A stretch of 64,000 nucleotides of DNA, from assembly GCF_028069655.1 (NCBI RefSeq), contig NZ_JAMCOS010000001.1, positions 3,626,001 through 3,690,000 of the forward strand. The letters run 5' to 3'. Positions 26,601-33,517 of this stretch are shown piece by piece. Below the pieces are notes generated by a model. It had not been told where the DNA came from. It ran no database searches and saw only the letters and a list, made by a program, of their open reading frames with translations. The translations under genes were made by a program, and so were the position numbers. Numbering within the stretch: the first letter of the stretch is position 1; the number at the start of each line of letters is the position of its first letter. The stretch comes from Acidovorax sp. NCPPB 4044. Its GTDB lineage: Bacteria; Pseudomonadota; Gammaproteobacteria; Burkholderiales; Burkholderiaceae_C.

Positions 26601-28094
26601 GAACGCGCGGGCCAGGTGCAGGCCGAGGCCAGCACGCGCCTGGGCCGCGAGGGCGGCGGCTGGCAGTGGCCGGCCGATGCGCCGGTGGCGGCCACCGTGC
26701 GCGCGCGGCTGCCGGACGTCGGCGTGTGGTCCACGCTGGCACCGCCGGGATGGCGCGTGCAGGGCACGCTCGACGCCGACGTGGCGCTCTCGGGCACGCG
26801 CACCGCGCCGCGCTGGAGCGGCACGCTCGCGGCCGACCAGCTCGCCGTGCGCTCGCTGCTGGACGGCGTCGATCTGCAGAACGGCCGCCTGCGCGCCGCG
26901 CTGCGCGGCGACCGGCTCGACATCACCGAATTCCGCCTGAGCGGCGGCCAGGGCAGCAGCGCGCGCATCGCGGGCTTCAGCGGCAACCGCACCTCCGCGC
27001 CCAAGGACGGCGGCACCCTCTCGGGCACCGGTTCCGTTTCGTGGGCCGGGCTGGGCCAGGGCGACGCGGCGGCGGGCGGCTCGGGCATCGCCATGGACTT
27101 CAATGCCGAGGCGCGCGCCCTGCAGGTGCTGGTGCGCTCCGACCGGCAGGTCAGCGTCTCGGGGCAGGTGCGCGCGCAATTGCGCCAGGGCCAGCTCTCG
27201 CTGCGCGGCAAGCTCACTGCCGACCGCGCCACCATCATCCTGCCGGAGGCCGGCGCGCCCAGCCTGGGCAGCGACGTCGTCGTGCGCTCGGCCGCCAAGG
27301 ACCGGGCCACCGCCGAGGCCGCGCAGCGCGAAGGCGCCCGCGCCGGCCGCGTGGAAGCCGCGCGCCCACCCGACATCGCGCTCACGCTCAACCTCGGCGA
27401 CGACTTCGCGCTGCAGGGCCACGGCATCACCACGCGCCTCACGGGCGAGCTGGAGATCCGCGGCGCCACCGTGGCCGGCGGCCCGCCGCGCGTGACGGGC
27501 GAGGTCCGCACCGTCGAAGGCCGCTACCGCGCTTGGGGCCAGTCGCTCAACGTGGAGACCGGCCTTGCGCGCTTCAACGGCCCCTACGACAACCCCGCGC
27601 TCGACGTGCTGGCCATCCGGCCGAACATCAGCGTGCGGGCGGGCGTGCAGGTCACCGGTTCAGCCAAGGCGCCGCGCGTGGCGCTCTACTCCGACCCCGA
27701 ACTGCCCGACGCCGAAAAGCTCTCCTGGGTGGTGCTGGGCCGCAGCGCCGCGGCCGGCGGCGCCGAAGCCGCCCTGCTGCAGCAGGCGGCGCTCGCCCTG
27801 CTGGGCGGGGGCGGCGGCAACAGCGGCGCCGGCAACTTCGCCAACCGCCTGGGCCTCGACGAGATCGGCTTCCGCGGCCCCAACGCCGGCAGCACCGGCG
27901 AAGACGCCTCGGGCGCCGCGCTCACCTTCGGCAAGCGGCTCTCCAAGGACCTGTACGTGACCTACGAGCGCAGCCTCTCGGGCGCCCTGGGCACGCTCTA
28001 CATCTTCTATGACCTCACCCAGCGCCTCACGCTGCGCGGGCAGACGGGCGTGCAGAGCGCGGTGGACCTGATCTACACGCTGCGCTACGACTGA
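23661..28094 (+). CDS. tamB: Translocation/assembly module subunit TamB (AsmA-like bridge protein)
   Basis: 1477 aa. An N-terminal membrane anchor (about residues 28-52, VLWTLFALVILVLALLGAAW) is followed by a very long beta-rich taco-like repeat region and the C-terminal DUF490 domain ending VQSAVDLIYTLRYD. Alanine/proline-rich low-complexity inserts occur near 265-320 and 380-415. TamB spans the periplasm and works with TamA in outer-membrane protein insertion and lipid transport. Length is slightly above the usual 1200-1400. Strong codon bias creates very long shadow frames on both strands here; this frame is the real one by its domain content. Confidence 0.9.
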   Translation: MATHQTPNPYAAAAAPRPPARRRRAWRIVLWTLFALVILVLALLGAAWWWSGTGNSLATALAQATRYLPAGQTLETRDVEGSVRAGGRIGWLRWSSPTLTVEVQDARIGWSLPPLLQRELALGEVHAARVIATPRKPAEPQPDEPLQPLEQLVLPLRIDVPLRVDEITWAADNPVTVRNLAGRYRFDGERHRATLDSLELAQGRYTASATLQALAPMALELTADGTVRTPSPGGGADLEATAHAEVRGTLATAAARLDVTGRLQAVAASAAAAAPQAGASAPAPAASAAARRNDGAPRAAASNAPASAPSAAKATPAAEPMQADVQARIAPWAPQPLLQAQAEVRSLDVAALWPQAPKTRLSGRLAANPVPVTAPAAALQPSLPASTASAASSPSAAPSAPPAAQPATGWALSAQLDNALPGPWDRGRLPIESIDARADFDGARWTVPQATARVGGGTVVLEGAFTPATKALQGDLELRGVRPDAVMGTLDATPLAGRARARSDGSAATAAATGAAATEPPPLIRFSADIRAAGSAGRASAPRTPKAGAAGVPLRIDRLAAEGTWQGTVLTLAQLQLDALQAQASARQLRIDTAAQSAQGQLQASVPGATVQADGRIAPRAGAGSLDVRVADAQRVQRWIESVPGLRTALGGAALQGEARLGARWNGGWQSLQGQLQAAGLLARPAGAAATAPGPFDLNAQFTTPRWEVALPPRPGTGAGPATVRLTAVRADIAGSVANATLSLDGEARMDERRLDLRLRGSAGAPAAGQWRAQIDALRLQARDGQQPGPWTVQFAQPLTVTARTAPTLLVETTGGQARVSGPAPGEATLRWEPVRFARTEAGGMQLRTRGQLQGLPMAWAEAFAQGSDALDRIGLQGNLVFDGDWDVDAGDTLRASAGLRRTAGDIRLLTGSAPAATVVRSSGPSAGSTSGTSMGRTQAANATATDTREGPGTPAGVRAAELRLQTEGETVRARLQWDSERAGQVQAEASTRLGREGGGWQWPADAPVAATVRARLPDVGVWSTLAPPGWRVQGTLDADVALSGTRTAPRWSGTLAADQLAVRSLLDGVDLQNGRLRAALRGDRLDITEFRLSGGQGSSARIAGFSGNRTSAPKDGGTLSGTGSVSWAGLGQGDAAAGGSGIAMDFNAEARALQVLVRSDRQVSVSGQVRAQLRQGQLSLRGKLTADRATIILPEAGAPSLGSDVVVRSAAKDRATAEAAQREGARAGRVEAARPPDIALTLNLGDDFALQGHGITTRLTGELEIRGATVAGGPPRVTGEVRTVEGRYRAWGQSLNVETGLARFNGPYDNPALDVLAIRPNISVRAGVQVTGSAKAPRVALYSDPELPDAEKLSWVVLGRSAAAGGAEAALLQQAALALLGGGGGNSGAGNFANRLGLDEIGFRGPNAGSTGEDASGAALTFGKRLSKDLYVTYERSLSGALGTLYIFYDLTQRLTLRGQTGVQSAVDLIYTLRYD

Positions 28095-28203
28095 CGGCGG
28101 CGGTTGCGGGGCCCCCGGCCCCGCAACCGCCCCGGCAGACCCCTGAAGCCCGAAAGGATGCATTCAGGCATGAAAACACATCCATGCCGCCGGAAACATT
28201 CAA

Positions 28204-28232
28204 TAGTTTGCTATTAAAAATATAGCAAACAG
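28204..28232. repeat. Interspersed AT-rich palindrome, copy 4
   Basis: TAGTTTGCTATTAAAA then ATATAGCAAACAG. GTTTGCTAT and ATAGCAAAC are inverted copies of each other. It matches the reverse complement of the element at 15116-15140 over TAGTTTGCTATT. It lies downstream of tamB. Confidence 0.6.
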
Positions 28233-28289
28233 CCCGCAGGCGATCGTGCCGGGCTGGGGGTGCCTGCCGCCCGCAGGCCGGCCACCCCC

Positions 28290-28580
28290 TCAGTGCCGCG
28301 AGCCCGGCGCGAGCTGGATCGTGCCCACCGACGGCGACACCTCCAGCGCCGCCCGCGACGACAGCCAGTGCACCCAGAACCCGCGCATCCACGCCAGTGC
28401 ATACAGCACCGACACGGCGAACACCCCCCACTGCCCCGTCCGCCAGCTGGCCCAGAACCAGAACGGCTGCCCCAGCAGCCCGAACACGCAGGCCCACCGC
28501 CGCCACCGCACCGTGCGGGCCTGCGAGAGCCACACGGCAAGGGCACCGAAGCAGGCGATGGCGATCTGGTCGAAAGGCAT
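28290..28580 (-). CDS. Small three-helix membrane protein, function unknown
   Basis: 96 aa. Three membrane segments (about residues 5-18, 29-45 and 50-68) with tryptophan-rich turns (FGLLGQPFWFWASWRTGQWG). Very similar small proteins, as I recall them, occur in temperate phages and islands of Burkholderiales, so it may belong to the neighbouring prophage or to an older remnant. Its base composition matches the chromosome rather than the AT-richer DNA that begins near 28690. Confidence 0.55.
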   Translation of the reverse strand: MPFDQIAIACFGALAVWLSQARTVRWRRWACVFGLLGQPFWFWASWRTGQWGVFAVSVLYALAWMRGFWVHWLSSRAALEVSPSVGTIQLAPGSRH

Positions 28581-28676
28581 AGGCGGAGCATACTGGATAT
28601 ATAGACAGTTCTCCAGCCGAATTTCCGCCGGGAGGGCGCGCGCTCCAGGCGCCGCGGAGTCCCTGCCGCCGGGCCT

Positions 28677-28883
28677 TACAATCCGCGGTTCTCCTCGTAG
28701 TTCAACGGGAGATTACAGAAGCTAATAACAAATCTGTATCACTTTCGTATCTTCGGCTTGTGAAGTAAAGCTCTACACGGAACCAGTCGAGGCGTTACCA
28801 GCCTGAAGACGTTGCCCAGAAATAAAGGGTTCCGGATTCCGTAGCGCGGGCCACCTAGGCGGTTCGTTTTTTAAGCTGTTTTA
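28677..28883 (+). other. Non-coding, structured stretch at the prophage left boundary
   Basis: Starts with TACAAT (28677-28682), a -10-like hexamer with a GCGG discriminator as seen before tRNA genes, followed by CTCGTAGTTCAACGG (28692-28706). This resembles the acceptor/D-arm start of a tRNA but is not followed by a complete tRNA. GC content then falls. ACAGA (28715-28719) can pair with TCTGT (28733-28737). This may be an attachment-site relic (truncated tRNA) or a structured leader. No gene is seen. Confidence 0.35.
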
Positions 28884-28903
28884 TATACTGTATAAATGAA
28901 CAG
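28884..28903 (+). promoter_or_regulatory. LexA (SOS) operator with overlapping -10 of umuDC
   Basis: CTGTATAAATGAACAG (28888-28903) fits the CTG-N10-CAG LexA box. TATACT at 28884-28889 makes a good -10, predicting transcription to begin at about 28896, the A of the umuD ATG. The operator therefore covers both promoter and start codon. Confidence 0.7.
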
Positions 28904-29333
28904 CATCGCAAAAATCCCCGCTCCGCTACAGCTCAGCGCGGAGGGGATTCGTCTGCCGATGGCTCACGCCTCTGTGCGTGCCGGCTTTCCGTCTCCCGCA
29001 GCCGACTTTGGAGAGACGCGGATTGACCTGATGGCTGAGCTGGTCACCCATCCGCAAGCCACTTTCTTGTTGCGGGTTCGCGGCCTCTCGATGCAGGAAG
29101 CAGGTCTTGGTGATGGCGACATCATCGTGGTGGACCGAGCCCTAAAACCCGCAAACGGTGACATCGTAGTAGCCGTGATAGATGGAGATTTCACTGTCAA
29201 ATATCTTCAGCTTCGCGCAGGCCACGTCAAGCTGAAAGCCGCCAATCCCACCTACCCGGACATCACGCTCAAGGATGGCCAGATCGTTGAGGTCTGGGGC
29301 GTGGTATCTGCTTGCGTGAAGCAATTTCGTTGA
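28896..29333 (+). CDS. umuD: UmuD-like SOS mutagenesis protein (S24 peptidase)
   Basis: 145 aa subunit of DNA polymerase V that self-cleaves on RecA filaments. The cleavage site Ala29-Gly30 is in [11 protein letters not shown], catalytic Ser65 in GLSMQEAG and Lys102 in FTVKYLQLR, all intact. The start codon sits inside the LexA box and there is no upstream Shine-Dalgarno, suggesting leaderless translation; Met22 is an alternative start but would remove most of the N-terminal arm before the cleavage site. umuC follows 22 bp downstream. As prophage cargo it would raise host mutation rate and damage tolerance under SOS. Confidence 0.88.
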   Translation: MNSIAKIPAPLQLSAEGIRLPMAHASVRAGFPSPAADFGETRIDLMAELVTHPQATFLLRVRGLSMQEAGLGDGDIIVVDRALKPANGDIVVAVIDGDFTVKYLQLRAGHVKLKAANPTYPDITLKDGQIVEVWGVVSACVKQFR

Positions 29334-29345
29334 GGGCGCCATCAG

Positions 29346-29361
29346 GTGCACACGTATGTAC
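29346..29361. repeat. Dispersed prophage palindrome, site 1 (GTGCACACGTATGTAC)
   Basis: 16 of 16 to the consensus GTRYAYACGYRTGYAC. Spans the umuD-umuC gap and the umuC ATG at 29356. See the other sites at 32072, 36923, 44758, 53722, 60510 and 63391. Confidence 0.75.
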
Positions 29362-30654
29362 GCCCTCGTCGACGGCAACAACTTTTATGTGAGCTGCGAG
29401 CGGGTCTTTCGCCCGAGCCTCCAAGACCGGCCAGTGGTGGTACTGAGCAATAACGATGGGTGCGCAATCGCGCGGTCAAACGAGGCCAAGGCACTAGGCA
29501 TCGCCATGGGAGCGCCGTGGTTCCAGATTCGACATCTTGAAGAGACTGCCGGACTTGTGGCCCTCTCGGCGAATTTCGTGCTTTATGGAGACATGAGCGA
29601 CAGGATGATGAGCCTGGCTGCAGGCATGGGACCGTCGCAAGAAATTTACAGCATCGACGAATCGTTCGTGGGCCTCCACGGCGTGGGTGGCGACTTGGTG
29701 CAGCGTGCTCACGCAGTTCGTGCGCGCATCCTCCAGTGGACGGGCATACCCTGCGGCATCGGTATTGGCAGTACCAAGACCCTTGCGAAGCTGGCCAATC
29801 ATGTCGCTAAGACTGCCGAGCGCAAGCCTGGAAGCTATCCGGCAGATCTGGCACAAGTGTGCAACCTTGCCAGCTTGCCCACCCAGGATCTAGAGGACGT
29901 GCTGCGCTGCACACCGGTAACCGACGTGTGGGGCGTCGGCCGCCGCATAGGTGCTCAGCTGATCGAAGCAGGTGTATGTAATGTGCTGGACCTTGTCCGG
30001 CTGGAGCCGGCCACCGTCCGCCGCCGCTGGAGTGTGGTGTTGGAGCGCACGGTGAGAGAGTTGCAAGGCATGCCATGTGTACAGCTGGAGGATGCCCCCG
30101 AACCCAAAAAACAGATCGCATGCACGCGGTCCTTCGGCAGCGCGGTGACAGACTTAGGGCCGCTGGTGCAAGCCGTAAGCGAGTTCGCAAGCCGCGCGGG
30201 CGAGAAGCTACGCGAGCAGCACAGCTTGGCCGGCCAACTACTCGTATTTGCCCACACGTCACCCTTCCGGCCCGGCCCACGCTTCAGCCGCACGTTGGTA
30301 GTCCCGCTACGTCGGCCCACGGCCGATACTCGCGAACTCGTTCAGGCTGCCATCGCTGGGGTACGGCGGATGTTCCGGCCCGGATACCAACTGAGCAAGG
30401 CCGGGGTGATGCTGCTGGACTTGCAAGCCGACACCGTGCACCAGCACGAACTAGAACTGGAGGAGGGAGCAGGACGCGACCGTGCTCGGTTGATGCACGC
30501 GCTCGATGCAATCAACGCGCGCTACGGCAAGGGCACCCTACACGTCGGCGCTACGGGCGCAACGGACCCGTCGCGCGATTGGGGCATGAAGCAGGCTCGA
30601 CGCACGCCCCGGTATACGACGCATTGGGCAGAAATGCCGATTGCCCGGGCATAG
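29356..30654 (+). CDS. umuC: UmuC-like Y-family DNA polymerase (catalytic subunit of Pol V)
   Basis: 432 aa. [20 protein letters not shown] holds the first catalytic aspartate (Asp6), and SIDESF near residue 101 the acidic pair of the second site. The [18 protein letters not shown] palm segment and the C-terminal little-finger and UmuC-type tail are all present, so the enzyme should be active in error-prone lesion bypass. It follows umuD in one SOS operon. One copy of the 16-bp prophage palindrome (29346-29361) covers its start region. Confidence 0.92.
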   Translation: MYALVDGNNFYVSCERVFRPSLQDRPVVVLSNNDGCAIARSNEAKALGIAMGAPWFQIRHLEETAGLVALSANFVLYGDMSDRMMSLAAGMGPSQEIYSIDESFVGLHGVGGDLVQRAHAVRARILQWTGIPCGIGIGSTKTLAKLANHVAKTAERKPGSYPADLAQVCNLASLPTQDLEDVLRCTPVTDVWGVGRRIGAQLIEAGVCNVLDLVRLEPATVRRRWSVVLERTVRELQGMPCVQLEDAPEPKKQIACTRSFGSAVTDLGPLVQAVSEFASRAGEKLREQHSLAGQLLVFAHTSPFRPGPRFSRTLVVPLRRPTADTRELVQAAIAGVRRMFRPGYQLSKAGVMLLDLQADTVHQHELELEEGAGRDRARLMHALDAINARYGKGTLHVGATGATDPSRDWGMKQARRTPRYTTHWAEMPIARA

Positions 30655-30679
30655 CGGGCATGGCCAATGCATCAAGGGG

Positions 30680-30886
30680 CTACGGTTGCCTGCCCTCGGG
30701 TGGGCCGGAATCGTCCAAGCCTCCTGCTATCGCCTGAGCATGTGCAGAGCGCTCCTCGAGCAGACGCTTGATGTCGTCCCACACCCCTGGCGGGATGCTC
30801 CGCGTACCAGCCAGCCATTCCCGGACGCGCCGCGCATCAGAGAGGCCCAGCGCCTGCCGCGCTCCTGAGAATCGAATGAAGTTTTG
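30680..30886 (-). pseudogene. Reading frame with HTH-like content but no standard start codon
   Basis: 68 open codons before the stop at 30680-30682, reading SGARQALGLSDARRVREWLA followed by IPPGVWDDIKRLLEERS. Composition and codon use are those of a real small DNA-binding phage protein. Upstream, the frame is closed by a TGA at 30887-30889, and no ATG, GTG or TTG is available before the conserved-looking part; only ATT or CTG could start it. It overlaps the 3' end of the gene at 30837-31043 in another frame. A frameshift or decay is the likely cause. Confidence 0.35.
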
Positions 30887-31043
30887 TCACGGCCTGGGGC
30901 GCAGCCCACCGGCAAGGGCCGTTGCCGGCGCAGGCTTCCTGCTCCCAACGGGCCAGGATTTGGACGTCGGTCCACCCCTTAGCGGTCAGGTAGGCGTAGT
31001 CGTCTGCGTCGTATTGAAGGTGGTTTTGAATTGCGGTGCTCAT
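30837..31043 (-). CDS. Small phage protein of unknown function
   Basis: 68 aa from the ATG at 31043 (MSTAIQNHLQYDADDYAYL). The stretch LTAKGWTDVQILARWEQEA looks like a helix-turn-helix or small helical fold, with two cysteines in ACAGNGPC. The last 20 residues overlap the HTH-like frame at 30680-30886 and may be out of frame relative to an ancestral protein. An in-frame ATG at 31070 would add nine residues. Function unknown. Confidence 0.5.
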   Translation of the reverse strand: MSTAIQNHLQYDADDYAYLTAKGWTDVQILARWEQEACAGNGPCRWAAPQAVTKLHSILRSAAGAGPL

Positions 31044-31136
31044 GGCTTGATTGACGCTCTGAAACGCCACATTTCCTAGCGATCAGCGAGTGCCCGACGG
31101 CAGCGTCGGCCACTCGCTATGGCTTGACTGCGCGCG

Positions 31137-31946
31137 TCAGAACAGGCCAGCGGGCTCGGAATCGCGGTCCCAGCTGTAGATGATCAACTCCGTCCGCTCT
31201 ACTCCCTTGCCGCCGCCAGCTACGTGGTAGGTAATAGGAAACGTCTCCATCTGCAGGCCTGTGAAGACCCTGCGGACGTCCGGATGGTCGTTGATGCTGA
31301 GTATGGCCTTACCCTTGAGTTGACGCATGGTGGCGGCCATGGCCTCGTACTGCGACCACTCAAAGGGGACGCCATAGCCCTCGGTCTGCCAGTACGGCGG
31401 GTCCAAATAAAACAGCGTGTGCGGCCGGTCATAGCGGCGCATGCACTCCTGCCAGTCGAGCCGCTCGATGTAGGCACCGTGTAGACGCATGTGAGCTGCG
31501 CTGAGCGATTCCTCCAGGCGCAGCAAATTGACCGTGGGTGCCGGCGCAGTGGTCGCGGTCCCCCACGTCTGTCCCTGCACCTTGCCGCCGAACGCCTGAT
31601 GTTGCAGATAGTAGAACCGCGCTGCGCGCTCGATGTCGGTAAGAGTCTCGGGCTTCGTTTCCTGCGCCCACTTGAACACCTGCCGCGAGGACAGCGCCCA
31701 CTTGAACTGACGTACGAATTCCTCAAGGTGGCGCTGCACGACACGGTACAGGTTGATCAGCTCGCCGTTGACGTCGTTGATGATTTCAACTTCCGCCGGT
31801 GGCCGCAAGAAGTACAGCGCGGCGCCGCCCGCAAAAACCTCTACGTAGCATTTGTGTGCTGGAAAACGCGGGATGATGATGTCGGCCAGACGGCGCTTGC
31901 CGCCCAGCCAGGGGATGATGGGGGTTGCCAATTGTGGGCTCCACAA
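31137..31946 (-). CDS. Phage DNA adenine methylase (D12 class)
   Basis: 269 aa N6-adenine methyltransferase of the Dam/D12 (alpha) type. The N-terminal SAM motif IIPWLGGKRRLADII (about residues 10-24), FAGGAALYF (motif I) and the catalytic DPPY in FYLDPPYWQTEGYG (near residue 180) are all present. No cognate nuclease is adjacent, so it is an orphan methylase, likely protecting phage DNA from host restriction or marking GATC-like sites. It sits between the lysis cassette and umuDC. Confidence 0.9.
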   Translation of the reverse strand: MWSPQLATPIIPWLGGKRRLADIIIPRFPAHKCYVEVFAGGAALYFLRPPAEVEIINDVNGELINLYRVVQRHLEEFVRQFKWALSSRQVFKWAQETKPETLTDIERAARFYYLQHQAFGGKVQGQTWGTATTAPAPTVNLLRLEESLSAAHMRLHGAYIERLDWQECMRRYDRPHTLFYLDPPYWQTEGYGVPFEWSQYEAMAATMRQLKGKAILSINDHPDVRRVFTGLQMETFPITYHVAGGGKGVERTELIIYSWDRDSEPAGLF

Positions 31947-32071
31947 GTTGATACACTCCGCCGGCCTGTACAGGTAGGCGGGGCCTTGGTTGGGCTCACA
32001 GGCATGCTCTGTGGGGTCGATGGCTTAGCCGGTGTTCGTAGCACCGACTGGGTCGCCTCGTTCTTTTTGCT

Positions 32072-32087
32072 GTGCACACGCGTGCAC
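32072..32087. repeat. Dispersed prophage palindrome, site 2 (GTGCACACGCGTGCAC)
   Basis: 16 of 16 to the consensus. Lies in non-coding DNA five bases beyond the stop of the 53-aa gene at 32092-32253. Confidence 0.75.
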
Positions 32088-32091
32088 AGGC

Positions 32092-32253
32092 TCAGTCGAT
32101 TCGTGGCAGCGGCTCCATGTCGTTGCGAGGCCCTGCTTCGCGGTCGACGCGCGCTTGAATCTCCTGCAGTTGCAGGCGCTCATCACGCCGCAGCCGTTGC
32201 TTCAGCCGGCGCGCCAGGCGCCGGCCTTCGCGTTTAGTTGGCGCGCCGGGCAT
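32092..32253 (-). CDS. Small basic phage protein overlapping Rz (53 aa)
   Basis: 53 aa found by direct translation. ATG at 32253 with GAGGA eight bases upstream; it overlaps the end of Rz by 20 bases. The sequence is strongly basic and helical (TKREGRRLARRLKQRLRRDE) with an acidic tail (EPLPRID). No membrane segment and no known family. Good ribosome site and lysis-cassette coupling support a real gene, possibly nucleic-acid binding. Confidence 0.55.
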   Translation of the reverse strand: MPGAPTKREGRRLARRLKQRLRRDERLQLQEIQARVDREAGPRNDMEPLPRID

Positions 32254-32773
32254 CGCGCCGGTCCTCAATGTCCAAAATCTGATTGACTTGGCTGGCCAGT
32301 TCGGCGTGCTGCGCGCGGCACGTCGCTATCTGGTCGGCTGTGCTTCGCTCGCTGGCATAGCCGGTTGCGTCAGCTCCAGATCCGGCAGCGGCCGAGGCCG
32401 CACCCGCAGGTTGGCCGGTAGCGGCTCGCAGGCCCAGACCGCCGGCGGGCTTGCCGATGTTGTTGAGCACGCGGACAGTGTCACCATCGAGGCACTGGCG
32501 ATCAGAAGAGAGCAGAGCGATTTGTGCACGGGCTTTTCCCAGTTGAGTGTTGAGGCCGGCCAGCTCGGCGGCATGCGTGCCGGCTGCGCGGTCGTTGAAG
32601 GCGCGCTGCTGGCGCGCGTCGGTTTCGCGCGCCTCGGTGGCCATGCGCTCGTCCTGCAAGCGCTTCGCCTCGATGGCGCCGTGGCGCCATTCCTGCGTGC
32701 GCCAGGCTGCCGAGCCGCCCAGGGCAGCGGCCGCGACCGCCACGGCCGCGTATGCGTAAAGACCGGTGAGCAC
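32234..32773 (-). CDS. Rz-like inner-membrane spanin subunit
   Basis: 179 aa from a GTG at 32773 that overlaps the endolysin stop (TAGTG). One N-terminal membrane segment (about residues 6-24) is followed by a long charged periplasmic coiled coil (EAKRLQDERMATEARETDAR...). The C-terminal half is interrupted by an alanine/glycine-rich linker and ends in a helical domain (RAQHAELASQVNQILDIEDRR). This is the i-spanin plan that, with Rz1, fuses inner and outer membranes in the last step of lysis. The Rz1 frame is nested inside. Confidence 0.8.
   Translation of the reverse strand: MLTGLYAYAAVAVAAAALGGSAAWRTQEWRHGAIEAKRLQDERMATEARETDARQQRAFNDRAAGTHAAELAGLNTQLGKARAQIALLSSDRQCLDGDTVRVLNNIGKPAGGLGLRAATGQPAGAASAAAGSGADATGYASERSTADQIATCRAQHAELASQVNQILDIEDRRDARRAN
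32326..32529 (-). CDS. Rz1-like outer-membrane lipoprotein spanin, nested in Rz
   Basis: 67 aa from a GTG at 32529, entirely inside Rz in another frame. VHKSLCSLLIASASMVTLSAC is a lipoprotein signal with lipobox LSAC, and the mature part is proline-rich (ANLRVRPRPLPDLELTQP), as in Rz1 o-spanins. An ATG at 32574 would add 15 polar residues. The nesting is the lambda Rz/Rz1 arrangement. Confidence 0.75.
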   Translation of the reverse strand: MHKSLCSLLIASASMVTLSACSTTSASPPAVWACEPLPANLRVRPRPLPDLELTQPAMPASEAQPTR

Positions 32774-33231
32774 TACTCGCCCTCCTGCACGCCCAGTTGC
32801 GTGCCCTTGCCCGTGATCGTGATCACGCGGTTTGACGGCTTAATCGGGATGCGCGTGGACACGTGCACCCAGGCCTTGCCGCCAATGTGCTCATAGATCA
32901 GCTGACCAATCCCTAGCACCGACACAACCGGCGCCAGCGAACGCGCGACCTGCGCCGGCTTGCCGAAGCTAGGCGCAATGAAGTCCGCCGCCATACCGGC
33001 CTGATGATCGCTGGTGCTGACACCACCCACCGCTTTGTTGACGGCTGGCGCGCGGTAGCCACTGGTGATGATCATCGGCACGCACAGGTGCTCGCGAATG
33101 CGTTGCAGCATGTCCGCCAGCTGCTGCAGCCGAACAACGGTTTCCGCCGGCGGCGTGTTGTCTAGGCCGAGGCGGGCCGCCGTGGTGCTGGCTGTCAGCT
33201 CCTCCAGCGTGAAATGGGTAGTGAGTTGCAT
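32773..33231 (-). CDS. Endolysin, peptidase M15 family (D-Ala-D-Ala carboxypeptidase type)
   Basis: 152 aa from the ATG at 33231. Zinc-site motifs are seen: SDHQAGMAADF (His and Asp ligands) and the late AWVHVS histidine. The N-terminus MQLTTHFTLEELTAS is typical of phage M15_3 enzymes, which cleave peptide cross-links of peptidoglycan. No signal peptide, so release depends on the holins just upstream. The gene overlaps Rz by one base. Confidence 0.85.
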   Translation of the reverse strand: MQLTTHFTLEELTASTTAARLGLDNTPPAETVVRLQQLADMLQRIREHLCVPMIITSGYRAPAVNKAVGGVSTSDHQAGMAADFIAPSFGKPAQVARSLAPVVSVLGIGQLIYEHIGGKAWVHVSTRIPIKPSNRVITITGKGTQLGVQEGE

Positions 33232-33235
33232 AGGT

Positions 33236-33517
33236 CTATCCCTCCTTGATACGGGTGCGAACAATCAAAGCGGCGAAGCCCAGCGCTATGCAGGCGTCGC
33301 CAAGGTCGGGCAATGGAAGGCCCAGGACGGGCCGCGCGACAGCACAGCCAGCGCCCAGCGCCAGCAGCAGCCAGGCAAGGGCCTTGAGCCATTCAGTGGT
33401 GCGCTCGCGCGGCCCAAGGCCACGCCGGCATGGCGCCGTGCGCTCCAATTTGTTAAGGGACTCTGCGAGCACGACAACGCCGCAGGCCCAATGGATGACC
33501 AGGAGTGCGGCTGTCAT
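33236..33517 (-). CDS. Holin-like small membrane protein
   Basis: 93 aa. Hydrophobic segments at about 3-20, 43-62 and 73-87, a charged loop (CRRGLGPRERTTEW) and a basic C-terminus (RTRIKEG), as in class I holins or their partners. It overlaps the upstream holin-like gene by four bases (ATGA at 33514-33517) and lies just before the endolysin. Confidence 0.65.
   Translation of the reverse strand: MTAALLVIHWACGVVVLAESLNKLERTAPCRRGLGPRERTTEWLKALAWLLLALGAGCAVARPVLGLPLPDLGDACIALGFAALIVRTRIKEG

Noticed and set aside
24272..27511. 1079-aa minus-strand open frame inside tamB
   Set aside because: Shadow produced by strong third-position GC; composition is biased and no motif is present.
21761..28012. 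2083-aa plus-strand open frame over tamA/tamB
   Set aside because: Low-complexity arginine/alanine-rich shadow; the true frames contain POTRA, Omp85 and DUF490 domains.
28683..28760. Complete tRNA gene at the prophage boundary
   Set aside because: Only the first part resembles a tRNA; no anticodon arm, T-arm or CCA end could be folded. Kept only as a possible attachment-site relic.
30727..30975. 82-aa minus-strand frame overlapping 30680-31043
   Set aside because: Composition is poor; the two other frames there have clear protein-like segments.
31841..32077. 78-aa minus-strand frame between the methylase and the lysis genes
   Set aside because: Mostly overlaps the methylase start in another frame, proline/serine-rich without pattern; palindrome site 2 lies at its beginning.
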